A stretch of DNA of 10,499 bases from Cylindrotheca closterium (GCA_933822405.4 CAKOGP040002053.1:1-10499); one strand, 5' to 3'. Counted from the stretch's first letter, positions 1-7,709 are shown. The notes: a model not told the origin generated them from the letters alone. Numbers and translations are program-made.

Positions 1-2
1 AA

Positions 3-725
3 GGCATTGACAATCATCAAGTGACCAATGTTACAATTGCCACTTGTGCCGGCCTCACCATGACTCAGCGCGGTCCTGCTATTGTAATCATGAACCAGTT
101 TGCTCACATTGGAAAGGGACAGTCAATTCTTTCCAGTGCTCAGATGGAACACTTTGGGATTCAAGTCGATGACAAATCATCTAAAGTTGGAGGCAAGCAA
201 CAGATCTCCACTCCTGATGGTTTTGTCATCCCACTTGACATCAAGAATGGACTTCCGTACCTACGTATGCGCCCTTCAACAGACCGTGAGCTGAGCAACC
301 CGGACATTCCCCATGTGGTTCTCACTTCTGATGTTGATTGGGACCCTAGTGTCTTGGATGTTACCATTGATGTGGATGAATGGGCCAAGACTATACCAGA
401 CGATGGGTCTGAAGAATGTGAAAGGCCATTTGATAGGGTAGGCATCCTCAAGAGCAATACAACAGTCACTACACTGAGGGATTCTCCTGCTCTGGATGAT
501 GCCATTGACTTCTTTGAATCCCACCACTGTGTCATGCCGACCGATGGTTTGTATGAAGTGCATCCCCGACAAGCTTCAGATCTTGATTGGTTTGAGTGCA
601 ACATGGCTGAGCTATTTGATTTAGACCCCACCTATGTGACACCAGTCATACCTCCAGAGTTTGAAGTTTACGAGTCCCATCGACGACCATCTGTTCTCTT
701 TGTCCCTGGCACCTATCGATTTTGA
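3..725 (+). pseudogene. pol: copia pol segment 1: protease C-terminal and spacer region (5' partial)
   Basis: The frame is open from the left window edge to the TGA at 723-725, so this is the continuation of an upstream reading frame and the GTG at 21 is not a start. It reads GIDNHQV at the edge, then a TQRG block, a GKGQSILSSAQ block, VGGKQQISTPDG and HVVLTSDVDWDPSVLD. These blocks resemble the stretch after the retropepsin active site in diatom copia polyproteins. The catalytic Asp-Ser/Thr-Gly motif is not in the window, so I cannot say whether the protease was functional. The C-terminal 150 residues are acidic spacer without a recognised fold. The frame is lost between about 665 and 722, and the protein sense continues in frame 1. 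Confidence 0.8.
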
Positions 726-1305
726 CATTGAGTCTACTCCACTGCAAGACAAGATCATAGACTCTTCTCACAAGTCCTCATACTCGGAACCCCAACGCAG
801 CTCACGCCGCAAGACACGTTCTGAGGATGGGAGATGGAATCCAAAGGACAAAACTGAACAACCAAGCCCGCCGCCACGTGACCCAAATGCCTACGAGTCG
901 GTCCCTGTAGTGGAACCTGTCTACAAGAACCCGAGCTCAGCAGTAAAATCGCGTGAACGTGACTGGGAACGCCTTTGCAAGTACTTTGCTTGGCTACCCA
1001 AGCTGGTTATTCAGAAAACATTTGACTGTACCACACAACTAGCACGAATACCTATGAGTGCACACCTACAGCGTCATTACCGTTCTCCGTTTCCAGCCCT
1101 CAATGTCAACCGCCGTAGTGAAGGAGTCGCTACAGATACTGTCTATGCAGACACACCCAACATTGAACATGGTCATGTAGCGGCACAATTCTATGTGGGG
1201 ATCTCCTCTCTTGTCAGTGACGTATATGGTGTCAATACCGATGCACAATTCCTTCAGACACTCAAGATAATGTACGAAAACAAGGAGCACCCAACAAACT
1301 TGTGA
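661..1305 (+). pseudogene. pol: copia pol segment 2: integrase N-terminal half
   Basis: This is the continuation of pol in frame 1, so the TTG at 661 is not a biological start. The first 100 codons are a charged linker rich in Ser, Arg and Pro. From about codon 100 it matches the integrase lead-in seen in diatom copia elements (a WLP-x-VI-x-KTF block, then a SPFPALNVNRR block). The first catalytic Asp of the DDE triad sits in VATDTVYAD, with its codon at 1135-1137. I see no clear HHCC zinc-binding domain. The frame runs into TGA at 1303-1305. The correct continuation is one base out of phase, in frame 3 from about 1285, so a one-base indel lies near 1275-1290, next to the AAAA at 1277-1280. 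Whichever base changed, the integrase core is split between its first and second catalytic residues. Confidence 0.85.
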
Positions 1306-1904
1306 GTGATTGTGCGCAGGCTGAGGTTTCCAAGGCAGTGAAGGACTACCTCCGATGGCTCTGCATTGATGATTGGCAGAGTGCACCACATCGTCAGAAC
1401 CAGAACCCGGCTGAACAAAGGTACCAAGACATCAAGCGACTGGCCAACAGGATTCTAGATCGAACTGGAGCACCTCCAAGCCTTTGGCTTTTGGCACTTT
1501 GTTACGCTTCTTTCGTCTACAACCACACTGCTGTGCAGAGCTTAGGATGGCTGACTCCCATCCAAGTGCTCACTGGCATTACTCCAGACATAAGTGTTCT
1601 TCTCCGCTTTGCATTTTATGAGAAGGTCTACTATAAAACGGAGGAACCCAGCTTCCCTTCTGATTTGCCTGAATCCATTGGTTATATGGTAGGCATTGCC
1701 GAGCATGTTGGTCATGCAATGACATATAAGATCCTCAACCCAGAGACAAACAAAATCATGTTTTGGTCTGAGATCCGCTCTGCAGCCTCACCCAATGACC
1801 CCAACAAACGTCTTGATCCACCTGATGGGGAGGAGTTGCCATCCCCTACAGTTACAAACGTCTTGATCCACCTGATGGGGAGGAGTTGCCATCCCCTACA
1901 GTAA
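1302..1904 (+). pseudogene. pol: copia pol segment 3: integrase catalytic core, C-terminal half
   Basis: Integrase inserts the retrotransposon cDNA into chromosomal DNA. The second catalytic Asp is in LVSDCAQ (codon 1308-1310) and the catalytic Glu is in NPAEQRYQ (codon 1413-1415), with 34 residues between them, close to the canonical D,D(35)E spacing. After the core come a WLLALCYASFVYN block, TPIQVLTGITPDIS and VGIAEHVGHAMTYK, all recognisable from diatom copia integrases. The GTG at 1302 is not a start; the natural reading enters from segment 2. True protein sense in this frame ends in the first copy of a 50-bp tandem duplication (1804-1852). The second copy is read here out of phase, giving a spurious tail to TAA at 1902-1904. 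Sense resumes in frame 2. Confidence 0.88.
1804..1903 (+). repeat. 50-bp tandem duplication inside copia pol
   Basis: Bases 1804-1852 are repeated exactly at 1854-1902, a period of 50 with 49 identical positions; the single base after each copy differs (T at 1853, A at 1903). Because 50 is not a multiple of three, the duplication moves the downstream reading from frame 3 to frame 2. Subtracting 50 from the downstream coordinates puts them back in the frame of the integrase segment. The duplication therefore accounts by itself for the apparent break between integrase and RT. It could be a replication-slippage or reverse-transcription duplication, or an assembly error. Confidence 0.95.
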
Positions 1905-4198
1905 TCAAATCCAAATCAGACAATGTCAAATCTGTTGTTTACTCTAGTGATGATGAGTCAGATGAAAAGGACGTTGTTGTCAAGAACAAAGATCTCATCG
2001 GTCGTACCTTTCTCATGCAACCCAATGAAGAAGGACATGTACATCGTGCCAAGATTGTGGAACTCATTGATAAGCACAATGACAAGACAACCAACAACCC
2101 AGCACATCTCAAATTCCGTGTCAGTATCAACAATGATCAGTATGAAGATGTGATGGCCTACAATGAGATTTTGGAGAGACTGGAAGCTGATGAAGAGAAC
2201 CCAATTGTTTGGAAGTTCAGGCGAATCGTGTCACATCAAGGACCACTTCAACCTGATCATCCATCATATATGGGTTCCACTTACAATGTAGCAATGGAAT
2301 GGGAGAATGGGGAGATAACCCCAGAACCACTGAGTATCATTGGAGCCGATGACCCAGTGGCCTGTGCCATCTACGCAAGGGATAACAACCTACTTGAAAC
2401 CCCTGGTTGGAAGCGTTTTAAAAGCATAGCAAAGAGAGAGAAGAAGCTTCTTCGCATGATCAACCAGGCCAAGCTTAGATCATTCTGTACTGCACCAAAG
2501 TACATGTACGGTTACAAGATACCAAAGGACTATAATGATGGACTTCGACTTGACAAACTTCACGGCAATACAAAATGGGCGGATGCCACCAAGGTTGAGA
2601 TGGACCAACTAGCAGAGTACAAGGTTTTTATAGATTTGGGAAAAGGAACTCCTATTCCAAAGGGTTTCCAAAAGATTCAAGTTGACCTAGTCTATGCCTG
2701 CAAACATGATGGTAGACACAAGGCCAGACTTGTCGCTGATGGGCACCTGACCGATGTACCAGTAGACAGCGTCTACTCTGGTGTGGTATCCATACGTGGA
2801 CTGAAGATCATGATCTTCCTTGCTGAATTGAATGGCCTGGACCTATGGGCCACAGATATTGGTAATGCCTACCTTGAGGCCTACACTAAGGAGAAGGTAG
2901 CTGTAGTAGCCGGACCGGAGTTTGGGGAGCTACAAGGCCATACTCTTATTGTGTCAAGAGCACTGTACGGATTATGTTTGAGCGGAAAGATGTGGCATCA
3001 AAGATTTTCTGCCTGTTTGAGAGAGGAAGGGTTCTTTCCTTGCAAGGCAGAACCGGACATCTGGATGAGACCGTTACCGGATGGGTCATCATATGAATAT
3101 GTTGGCGTATATGTTGATGATCTGGCCATGGCAATGAAAGACCCAAAAGCTTTTGTGGATAAACTGATCAATGTCTACAAATTCAAGCTTAAAGGTACCG
3201 GACCACTCACTTTCCACCTGGGATGTGATTTTGGAAGGGATGAACATGGCGTTCTTTACATGAGCCCCAAGAAATACATCGAGCGCATGGTAGACAACTA
3301 CGAGCGCATTTATGGAGAGAAACCAAAGACAAATGTAACCTCACCTTTGGAGAAGGGAGACCACCCTGAGTGTGATACCACTGATCTATTGGATCCAGAG
3401 GGCGTCACTCAATACCAATCCCTGGTTGGCCAGCTTCAATGGGCCATTTCCTTGGGGAGACTGGACATAGCGACTGCTGTCATGTCCATGTCAAGCTTTC
3501 GTTCTGCCCCTAGAGTAGGACACCTCCACAGAGTGAAACGAATTTGTGGATACCTAGTGAAGATGAAGCACGCTTGCATTCGCTTCAGGACTGGAATGCC
3601 TGACTATACTGATGTCCCTGAACCTATCTATGAATGGGCAGACTCGGTGTATGGATGCCCAGTTGAAGAGATCCCAGATGATGCACCAACACCACTTGGA
3701 CTTGCTGTGATTCTGACACATTATGTGGATGCAAATCTATATCACTGTATGTTAACAGGTCGCTCAGTCACAGGCATCCTGCATTTGATCAATGGGACTC
3801 CAATTGATGCTTCCTCCAAGAAGCAATCTACTGTTGAGACTGCCACATACGGATCTGAATTTGTCGCTGCAAGGACTTGTGTTGAACAGATCATGGATCT
3901 GCGATACACATTGAGGTATCTAGGTGTACCAATCCAAGGTCGAAGCTACATGTTTGGAGACAATGAATCTGTTGTGAACAGTTCATGCAGACACGACGCA
4001 AAACTCCACAAGCGACATGTTGCACTGTCATTCCACCGTATAAGGGAAGCTGTCGCATCCAACATGCTTTCATTCATTCACATGGATGGTGACAAGAACC
4101 CTGCAGACATCCTCAGCAAACATTGGGGATATCAACAAGTTTGGCCGCAGCTCCGTACCTTACTGTTCTGGCAAGGAGACACCGTTGACGAGGGATAG
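1886..4198 (+). CDS. pol: copia pol segment 4: reverse transcriptase and RNase H, intact
   Basis: An uninterrupted reading of 770 codons ending in TAG at 4196-4198. TTG 1886 is only a nominal start; the frame is a continuation of integrase through the duplication. Residues 1-100 are acidic linker and 110-150 a chromodomain-like stretch. RT (RVT_2 type) follows from about residue 230: WADATKVEMDQL, RHKARLVADGH, the first catalytic Asp in ATDIGNAYLEA (D324), ALYGL, and YVDDLAM (D411 and D412, codons 3116-3121). These copy element RNA into cDNA. The RNase H domain at about 610-745 carries D615, E658 (GSEFVAAR), D692 (GDNES) and D741 (NPADILSKH), the four metal ligands expected of a copia RNase H, which removes the RNA strand. 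All catalytic residues are present, so this part could encode an active enzyme if expressed from another frame-intact copy. Confidence 0.95.
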   Translation: MPSPTVIKSKSDNVKSVVYSSDDESDEKDVVVKNKDLIGRTFLMQPNEEGHVHRAKIVELIDKHNDKTTNNPAHLKFRVSINNDQYEDVMAYNEILERLEADEENPIVWKFRRIVSHQGPLQPDHPSYMGSTYNVAMEWENGEITPEPLSIIGADDPVACAIYARDNNLLETPGWKRFKSIAKREKKLLRMINQAKLRSFCTAPKYMYGYKIPKDYNDGLRLDKLHGNTKWADATKVEMDQLAEYKVFIDLGKGTPIPKGFQKIQVDLVYACKHDGRHKARLVADGHLTDVPVDSVYSGVVSIRGLKIMIFLAELNGLDLWATDIGNAYLEAYTKEKVAVVAGPEFGELQGHTLIVSRALYGLCLSGKMWHQRFSACLREEGFFPCKAEPDIWMRPLPDGSSYEYVGVYVDDLAMAMKDPKAFVDKLINVYKFKLKGTGPLTFHLGCDFGRDEHGVLYMSPKKYIERMVDNYERIYGEKPKTNVTSPLEKGDHPECDTTDLLDPEGVTQYQSLVGQLQWAISLGRLDIATAVMSMSSFRSAPRVGHLHRVKRICGYLVKMKHACIRFRTGMPDYTDVPEPIYEWADSVYGCPVEEIPDDAPTPLGLAVILTHYVDANLYHCMLTGRSVTGILHLINGTPIDASSKKQSTVETATYGSEFVAARTCVEQIMDLRYTLRYLGVPIQGRSYMFGDNESVVNSSCRHDAKLHKRHVALSFHRIREAVASNMLSFIHMDGDKNPADILSKHWGYQQVWPQLRTLLFWQGDTVDEG
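2213..2338 (+). other. chromodomain-like segment between integrase and RT
   Basis: Residues about 110-151 of the RT-bearing frame contain an F-R-R-I-V-S-H start, a YNVAMEWENGE strand and an aromatic-poor T-P-E-P-L end. This order resembles a chromodomain (aromatic start, Y-x-V-x-W strand, W/T-x-E-P end), a fold that binds methylated histone tails and directs integration of some LTR elements. Only part of the aromatic cage can be proposed from the sequence. It could also be a lineage-specific linker shared by diatom copia pol proteins. Confidence 0.4.
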
Positions 4199-4213
4199 GT
4201 CACTTCATCCCAT

Positions 4214-4221
4214 TTGGGGAG
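4214..4221 (+). promoter_or_regulatory. polypurine tract (plus-strand primer site)
   Basis: TTGGGGAG sits 16 bases after the pol stop and directly before the LTR TG. In LTR retrotransposons an RNase H-resistant purine run at this position primes plus-strand DNA synthesis. It is short, as is usual for copia elements. Confidence 0.75.
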
Positions 4222-4510
4222 TGACAGAATTCTATCAGGAACGGGACTTGTGACCGGGATCATGATCATTCACGGTTGAAATGAAGCCTGTGCTTTGTAC
4301 ATATTGTACGTGCGCAGACTGTTCTCAGCCAGTAATATTATCGTAGAAAGAACCGACGTGGCAGGTTCCGCAATCATGCGTAATATTCTGCATGAAACAA
4401 GCGAGGATTGCCCAATCCTCACTGAATGCTTTTTACTTGAATTGATATCGATCAACTTGTAGGAACTAGTCAACTATAGGCTTATAGTCTATTTTCATTT
4501 ATTTCTGTCA
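4222..4510 (+). repeat. 3' LTR of the copia element, 289 bp
   Basis: The proposed LTR begins TGACAG directly after the purine tract and ends CTGTCA at 4505-4510, a perfect 6-bp terminal inverted repeat with the canonical TG...CA ends. The length fits copia LTRs. It holds several short perfect hairpins: 4403-4409 with 4414-4420 (7-bp stem, GCCC loop), 4442-4446 with 4451-4455, and 4473-4478 with 4483-4488. Any of these could act in RNA 3'-end formation, but this is not shown. The 5 bases after it, CCTTG (4511-4515), would be one copy of the target-site duplication. The partner copy and the 5' LTR lie outside the window, so LTR-LTR identity cannot be measured. Confidence 0.82.
4403..4420 (+). 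other. hairpin in the LTR
   Basis: GAGGATT and AATCCTC form a perfect 7-bp stem around a GCCC tetraloop. It is inside the LTR and would be present in element RNA. A role in termination, polyadenylation or packaging is possible but unproven. Confidence 0.5.
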
Positions 4511-4511
4511 C

Positions 4512-4931
4512 CTTGACGTCGCCGAAGCCCTCTCGCCGTCGGTTCCTTTTTGGACCAAGCCACTCCCAGATGATGTATGCCGAGTGACAACTCAGCCACT
4601 GCATGGGTTAGAGGAGATTGTGATCTTGGAAGTGGGCCTGGAGCATCAGTCTCCGCGACCAGTTCCCCAACCGTCCTTATTCACTGCATGGGAAACAGCA
4701 TCAGCAGAAGGTGACGAGTATTTTGGATGGACCCCCAAGGAACTTGAGATTGTCGGTGATGAAGGACGGCTGGTGGAGGCCTTACTGTCTGGCCATCTCT
4801 GCGTCATAAGCGACGGATCATACAAGCGAGACCTGGGAACGGCGGCTGTACAACTACTCCCAAGAAAAGGGGAGAAGGACCGCATCATTGTTCGGTGCCA
4901 GACTCCTGGACCAAAGCGCCTATTGGAGTGA
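4512..4931 (+). pseudogene. retroelement RNase H, N-terminal part
   Basis: The frame is open from 4488, inside the LTR, to TGA at 4929-4931, with no ATG needed: GTG 4584 is not a convincing start because homology to the minus-strand copy begins before it (FWTKPLPDDV against NWTGPLPGDV). A variable linker of about 60 residues follows. Then comes the RNase H beta-1 strand LCVISDGSYKR, whose Asp (codon 4812-4814) is the first metal ligand, and GTAAVQL. Homology stops at CQTPG near 4912 and continues in frame 1 with DQSAYWSEL. Compared with the minus-strand copy, about three residues (KRE) plus one base are missing here, so a small deletion of about 10 bases caused the frameshift. Confidence 0.78.
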
Positions 4932-5154
4932 ACTGATCAGCCTGCTCGCAGGCATCATGGTTGTTGACTGGTTGCTACACCAGTGGGCGCCGACGCTCCA
5001 ATCTAAATGCCGCGTCAGGATTGCGTGTGATGGGTTTTCCGCCCTTCTCAATAACTCTAGCGATAATCGAGTCACTCCCCAACAGCCGCAGTTTGACCTG
5101 GTCTCTTCCCTCCGCGAGGCCCTTGCGCGCTCCAAAGCATCGTGGGCACCTTGA
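4888..5154 (+). pseudogene. retroelement RNase H, central part
   Basis: True sense begins near 4909 with DQSAYWSEL, whose Glu (codon 4930-4932) is the second RNase H metal ligand. SLLAGIMVVDWLL follows, then RIACDGFSAL, with the third acidic residue at 5029-5031, and QFDLVSSLREAL. The minus-strand copy has the same blocks (DQSAYRSEL, HVACDGITAL, HFDLLSSIRAAL). The frame ends at TGA 5152-5154 just after SKASW, where the copy reads SNISWAEQHVGGHAD. The next block, RGHLDH, is in frame 2, so a second small deletion removed part of the WAEQHV equivalent. Confidence 0.78.
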
Positions 5155-6244
5155 CCATGCTACGTCCTTTTCGTCCCTGTCTTGGTGGTCCAAGGGGAAT
5201 GTTGAAGTGGATAATTGGGCAGTGGCATACCGCCATCAGTTGGAGGCTTCTAACCAACTGATTGCACCCAATGCTCGCTTCTTTACTGAATTGGCCGCTC
5301 TCTATATCAGAGACGTTAAGCACTCTCGATTGGACCCAGACTACATCCAAGAGCTGGTGGCGCTTCCCGCCCTACGCAAGAGGTGGCGCGAGAAACTCAC
5401 GGTCACCCCAGAGGCGGAGTCGGAAACCGACTGGACCAGTCTGGCCCGGGCAATGCGCTCTCTCCCTGCGGGCGTCCAACGCTGGACCACAAAGCACGTG
5501 GTGGGTATGTGCGGTGTCGGCAAGTTTAAGGTACGATGGGGATATGACACATCTGCTGCATGCCCATGCTGTGGCGAGTTCGAAGATCACCTACACATAC
5601 CTCGATGCATGGCTCCATCCACCAGCGCTGAATGGGATCGCCAGACAGTGGCCCTGGAATTATGGCTGGACACTCAAGTGACAGATCCGGCCATCAAACA
5701 TGCCCTCCTCTCCCTCCTTAAAGGCGTTTGCGATCCATCCCTCCCGTCCATCCGAGTGGTACCAGGTCGACTGCGTAGCGCCTTCCAATCCCAGCAATGC
5801 ATTGGCTACCAAGGGCTATTGGAAGGAAGATTGTCCTGCCAATGGGCCCCGTTGCAGGAGGAATATCTGCAGTCGCGCGGGAGCCAACGCTCTCCGACCT
5901 TATGGGCCTCACGCCTCTTGCATCAGTTGATTTTGCTGGGCTTCCAGTTGTGGGCACATCGGAACTTGGTACAACACTTGGAGGACAATGTACAGTGACA
6001 AGAGCGCAGCCAACAGGTCAACGACGGGATACACAACCAGTTTGATATGGGTCCCACTGACCTACCTAAGGTTGTCCAACGCATGCTTTCGGTCAAGCGC
6101 CGGACAGTCTTGAACAAACCACTGGTAGATTGTGAGGAGTGGTTGAAGCTGGTGCGGATGGAATGCACGGCCTACCGCCGCGCTTTGGCGCCCCAACGCC
6201 GTATTCTTCATCGCTTCTTCCACCCTGCGGACCACTCCCCTTGA
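5132..6244 (+). pseudogene. retroelement protein C-terminus: RNase H end, Cys/His cluster, tail
   Basis: Frame 2 carries the last RNase H motif, HRGHLDHATSF (His 5147-5149, Asp 5153-5155), then SLSWWSKGNVEVDNWA, a typical end of this domain. After a helical linker there is a Cys/His cluster at 5561-5608, spaced CPCCGEFEDHLHIPRC (CX2C, then His residues, then Cys). This resembles the putative zinc-binding motif found after RT/RNase H in non-LTR elements, where it helps bind target DNA or RNA. LWAHRNLVQH near 5950-5980 is a W..RN...H tail motif. A TGA at 5996-5998 interrupts the frame, but the same frame runs on for 81 codons after it to TGA 6242-6244 with similar Arg-rich composition. The first stop is therefore probably a nonsense mutation; CGA to TGA is one possibility. 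The upstream part of the same frame, from 4961, is not protein-like. Confidence 0.78.
5561..5608 (+). other. Cys/His cluster, putative zinc-binding motif
   Basis: The residues CPCCGEFEDHLHIPRC give CX2C followed by two His and a final Cys. The position after RNase H and before a W..RN...H tail matches the C-terminal CCHC-type motif of non-LTR retrotransposon proteins. Metal binding is inferred. Confidence 0.65.
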
Positions 6245-6426
6245 ACAACGTTTCGTGGAAGCAACGCCCCAAAATCACCCCGCCACGCTGCGGGTAGAGT
6301 CCGAACCATCTGGTTCTGAATAGAGCAACTTCTGATTATCAGACGCCTCACATGGTTCAAACTTGTTGTTGACTCGCCGCTCCACAGTACTTGACCTTTA
6401 CAGCCAACCATTCCACCGGCAATCGT
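6245..6426 (+). other. gene-free gap with a small hairpin
   Basis: No coding sense is seen between the retroelement C-terminus and the next open frame. The gap may hold the 3' untranslated part of the left element and the 5' leader of the right one. A perfect inverted repeat, GAACCA-TC-TGGTTC, lies at 6303-6316. No poly(A) or simple-repeat tail marks an element end, so the junction between the two blocks cannot be placed. Confidence 0.5.
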
Positions 6427-7617
6427 ATGCGCTATCTAGCATTTAATCGATTAATGTTTCAGTTATTAATATTATTTTTGGGCGACAAGGACACTGGCCT
6501 TGTCAATAAGTTCGGCCAACCCGATGGGTGGGACTCTGACAAGACAATTGACGACAACTCAAACGACAGGAGGAACGACATGGAAATAGACGGAGAACTT
6601 GATTCTGGTGACGATCGCACCCACAACGACGACGACAACAAGGGCGAGGTGGAGGAGGATGACGAGGATACTGATAAATCGACCAAGGATTCTGTCATTC
6701 TTGTGGAAAGTACTTACAAGCTTACGGATACTGCAAACGACAAAGACACCAACAACATGGGCCTGAATACGGATGAGGCAGTTTCCAAACTGACCGGTGT
6801 TACTGGTGAAGACAAGGACCCTGAATTGGCATCTCCGCCGAGGAAGAAGGGACGGTCCCACAGGGTTTCGGTGGTCGCTCCGTCTACAGAAATGGATGTG
6901 GACGGGAGCTCTTTGAGTGAACCCAGTGCTAAACGTACACATTCAGCGTCTGCTTCACAATCAACCACACCAACCGCACAAAAAACGGACACCACTTCCA
7001 CGAAGCAAAGCTCTAAGGCCAAACGAAGACTACAACGCAGCTTGACATTGGAAGAACGCCTAGATGGGCTGCGACAAGTCAACTTGGACGGCATGGATGG
7101 TCAGGCTATCCTGGTTGAACTGGGAATGGCGTACAGCTATCAAGGTCAACAAGGGGGGAACACGACCCATGCCTCTATTATCTTGAACCATATTCTGGAT
7201 ACGCTGGCAGACGTCCTAAAGAACGCGGAGGAGACGATTCGCTTTCTTCCCTTGTCTGACAGCGCTTACAAGAAGTCTAAGCAGTGGATCCGAACGGAAG
7301 CGGATCTTCGACGGCTGATTCCCGATTACCGGAGCTTGTCCAAGTATCTGGACATGTCTTTCGGCAACATGTCATATGCCTCAACTTCTAATAAGCCAGG
7401 TGAAAAGAAGCTTCGAACAAGGATGAGAGTGGGTTTTGAGGTTGAGGTGGTGGCAGGAACGATTTGCCAATATCTACATGGCAAATTGCGTCCGCAAGGG
7501 TATGGAGCGGGATGCTATGAATTGGTTCTACAGTTTGGCGATATCGAGAAAATTGGGGCGCTGTGCTTCTATCCACAGGAGATTAACATCAGGGTCATGG
7601 AGAAAGAATTAATGTGA
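6427..7617 (+). CDS. ORF1-like protein, N-terminal part; unknown function
   Basis: The frame opens after TGA 6370-6372. The first ATG is at 6427 (396 codons); ATGs at 6454 and 6580 are alternatives, and the 6580 start would skip an AT-rich stretch coding a hydrophobic LMFQLLILFLG patch. From 6427, residues about 35-90 are strongly acidic (runs of Asp and Glu). About 137-146 is a basic PPRKKGRSHR patch that could be a nuclear signal, and about 165-195 is Ser/Thr-rich. KAKRRLQRSLTLEERL then leads into a folded-looking region of about 190 residues with mixed helices and strands. Nothing here matches a family I know. TGA at 7615-7617 ends it, but the same frame stays open for 31 more plausible codons (FDWKTVIGLRYEWVNIPYNG), so the stop may be a CGA-to-TGA mutation. 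It could be a gag or ORF1, or an unrelated host-like gene. Confidence 0.55.
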   Translation: MRYLAFNRLMFQLLILFLGDKDTGLVNKFGQPDGWDSDKTIDDNSNDRRNDMEIDGELDSGDDRTHNDDDNKGEVEEDDEDTDKSTKDSVILVESTYKLTDTANDKDTNNMGLNTDEAVSKLTGVTGEDKDPELASPPRKKGRSHRVSVVAPSTEMDVDGSSLSEPSAKRTHSASASQSTTPTAQKTDTTSTKQSSKAKRRLQRSLTLEERLDGLRQVNLDGMDGQAILVELGMAYSYQGQQGGNTTHASIILNHILDTLADVLKNAEETIRFLPLSDSAYKKSKQWIRTEADLRRLIPDYRSLSKYLDMSFGNMSYASTSNKPGEKKLRTRMRVGFEVEVVAGTICQYLHGKLRPQGYGAGCYELVLQFGDIEKIGALCFYPQEINIRVMEKELM

Positions 7618-7709
7618 CACTTTGACTGGAAGACGGTTATCGGCCTGCGGTACGAATGGGTAAACATTCCCTACAACGGCCACAGCGAATGGAATGAACA
7701 ATCGCCCGG

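Larger units (their letters stand above)
1..4510 (+). mobile_element. Ty1/copia LTR retrotransposon, 3' part (CoDi-like)
   Basis: Domain order is protease region, integrase, reverse transcriptase, RNase H, then polypurine tract and LTR. Integrase lying before RT is the defining order of Ty1/copia (Pseudoviridae) elements. The 5' LTR, primer binding site, gag and the protease active site lie left of the window. Pol is spread over three frames: frame 3 (3-725), frame 1 (about 665-1290), frame 3 (about 1285-1852) and frame 2 (1854-4198). It therefore cannot make a full polyprotein, although RT-RNase H is intact. The sharply defined 3' LTR and long open segments suggest fairly recent damage. The CoDi-like assignment is from recognised motif wording and is an inference; the copia class itself is secure. 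Confidence 0.93.
4511..6244 (+). mobile_element. C-terminal remnant of an RNase H-bearing retroelement protein
   Basis: Three reading frames together encode one damaged protein of roughly 570 residues: RNase H, a linker, a Cys/His cluster and a C-terminal tail ending in TGA at 6242-6244. The same order (RNase H, CCHC-like cluster, W..RN...H) is found downstream of RT in many non-LTR-type retrotransposon proteins. The protein sense starts directly after the copia LTR, so the RT part was probably separated by the copia insertion and lies left of the window. A second, diverged copy on the minus strand (about 9379-10374) aligns from FWTKPLPDDV to the GHLD motif, which confirms the frame choices. 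The class (non-LTR versus another RT family) cannot be settled without the RT domain. Confidence 0.75.

Noticed and set aside
161..631. Minus-strand open frame of 156 codons
   Set aside because: It is antisense to recognised copia protease/spacer sequence and shows no motif of its own.
1275..1310. Programmed frameshift as in Ty1 gag-pol
   Set aside because: The frame change is inside the integrase catalytic core, not at a gag-pol boundary, and two other changes exist in the same pol, one from a plain duplication. Indel damage fits better.
4646..5590. Several minus-strand and alternative-frame openings over the RNase H region
   Set aside because: The + strand carries RNase H catalytic motifs confirmed by the second copy; the others are low-complexity shadows.
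5700..6045. Short plus-strand frames starting at 5700 and 5797
   Set aside because: They overlap the frame holding the W..RN...H tail and have no recognisable domain.
6459..7094. Minus-strand Ser/Val-rich openings opposite the acidic region
   Set aside because: They are the complement of Asp/Glu-rich codons, which naturally lack stops on the other strand.
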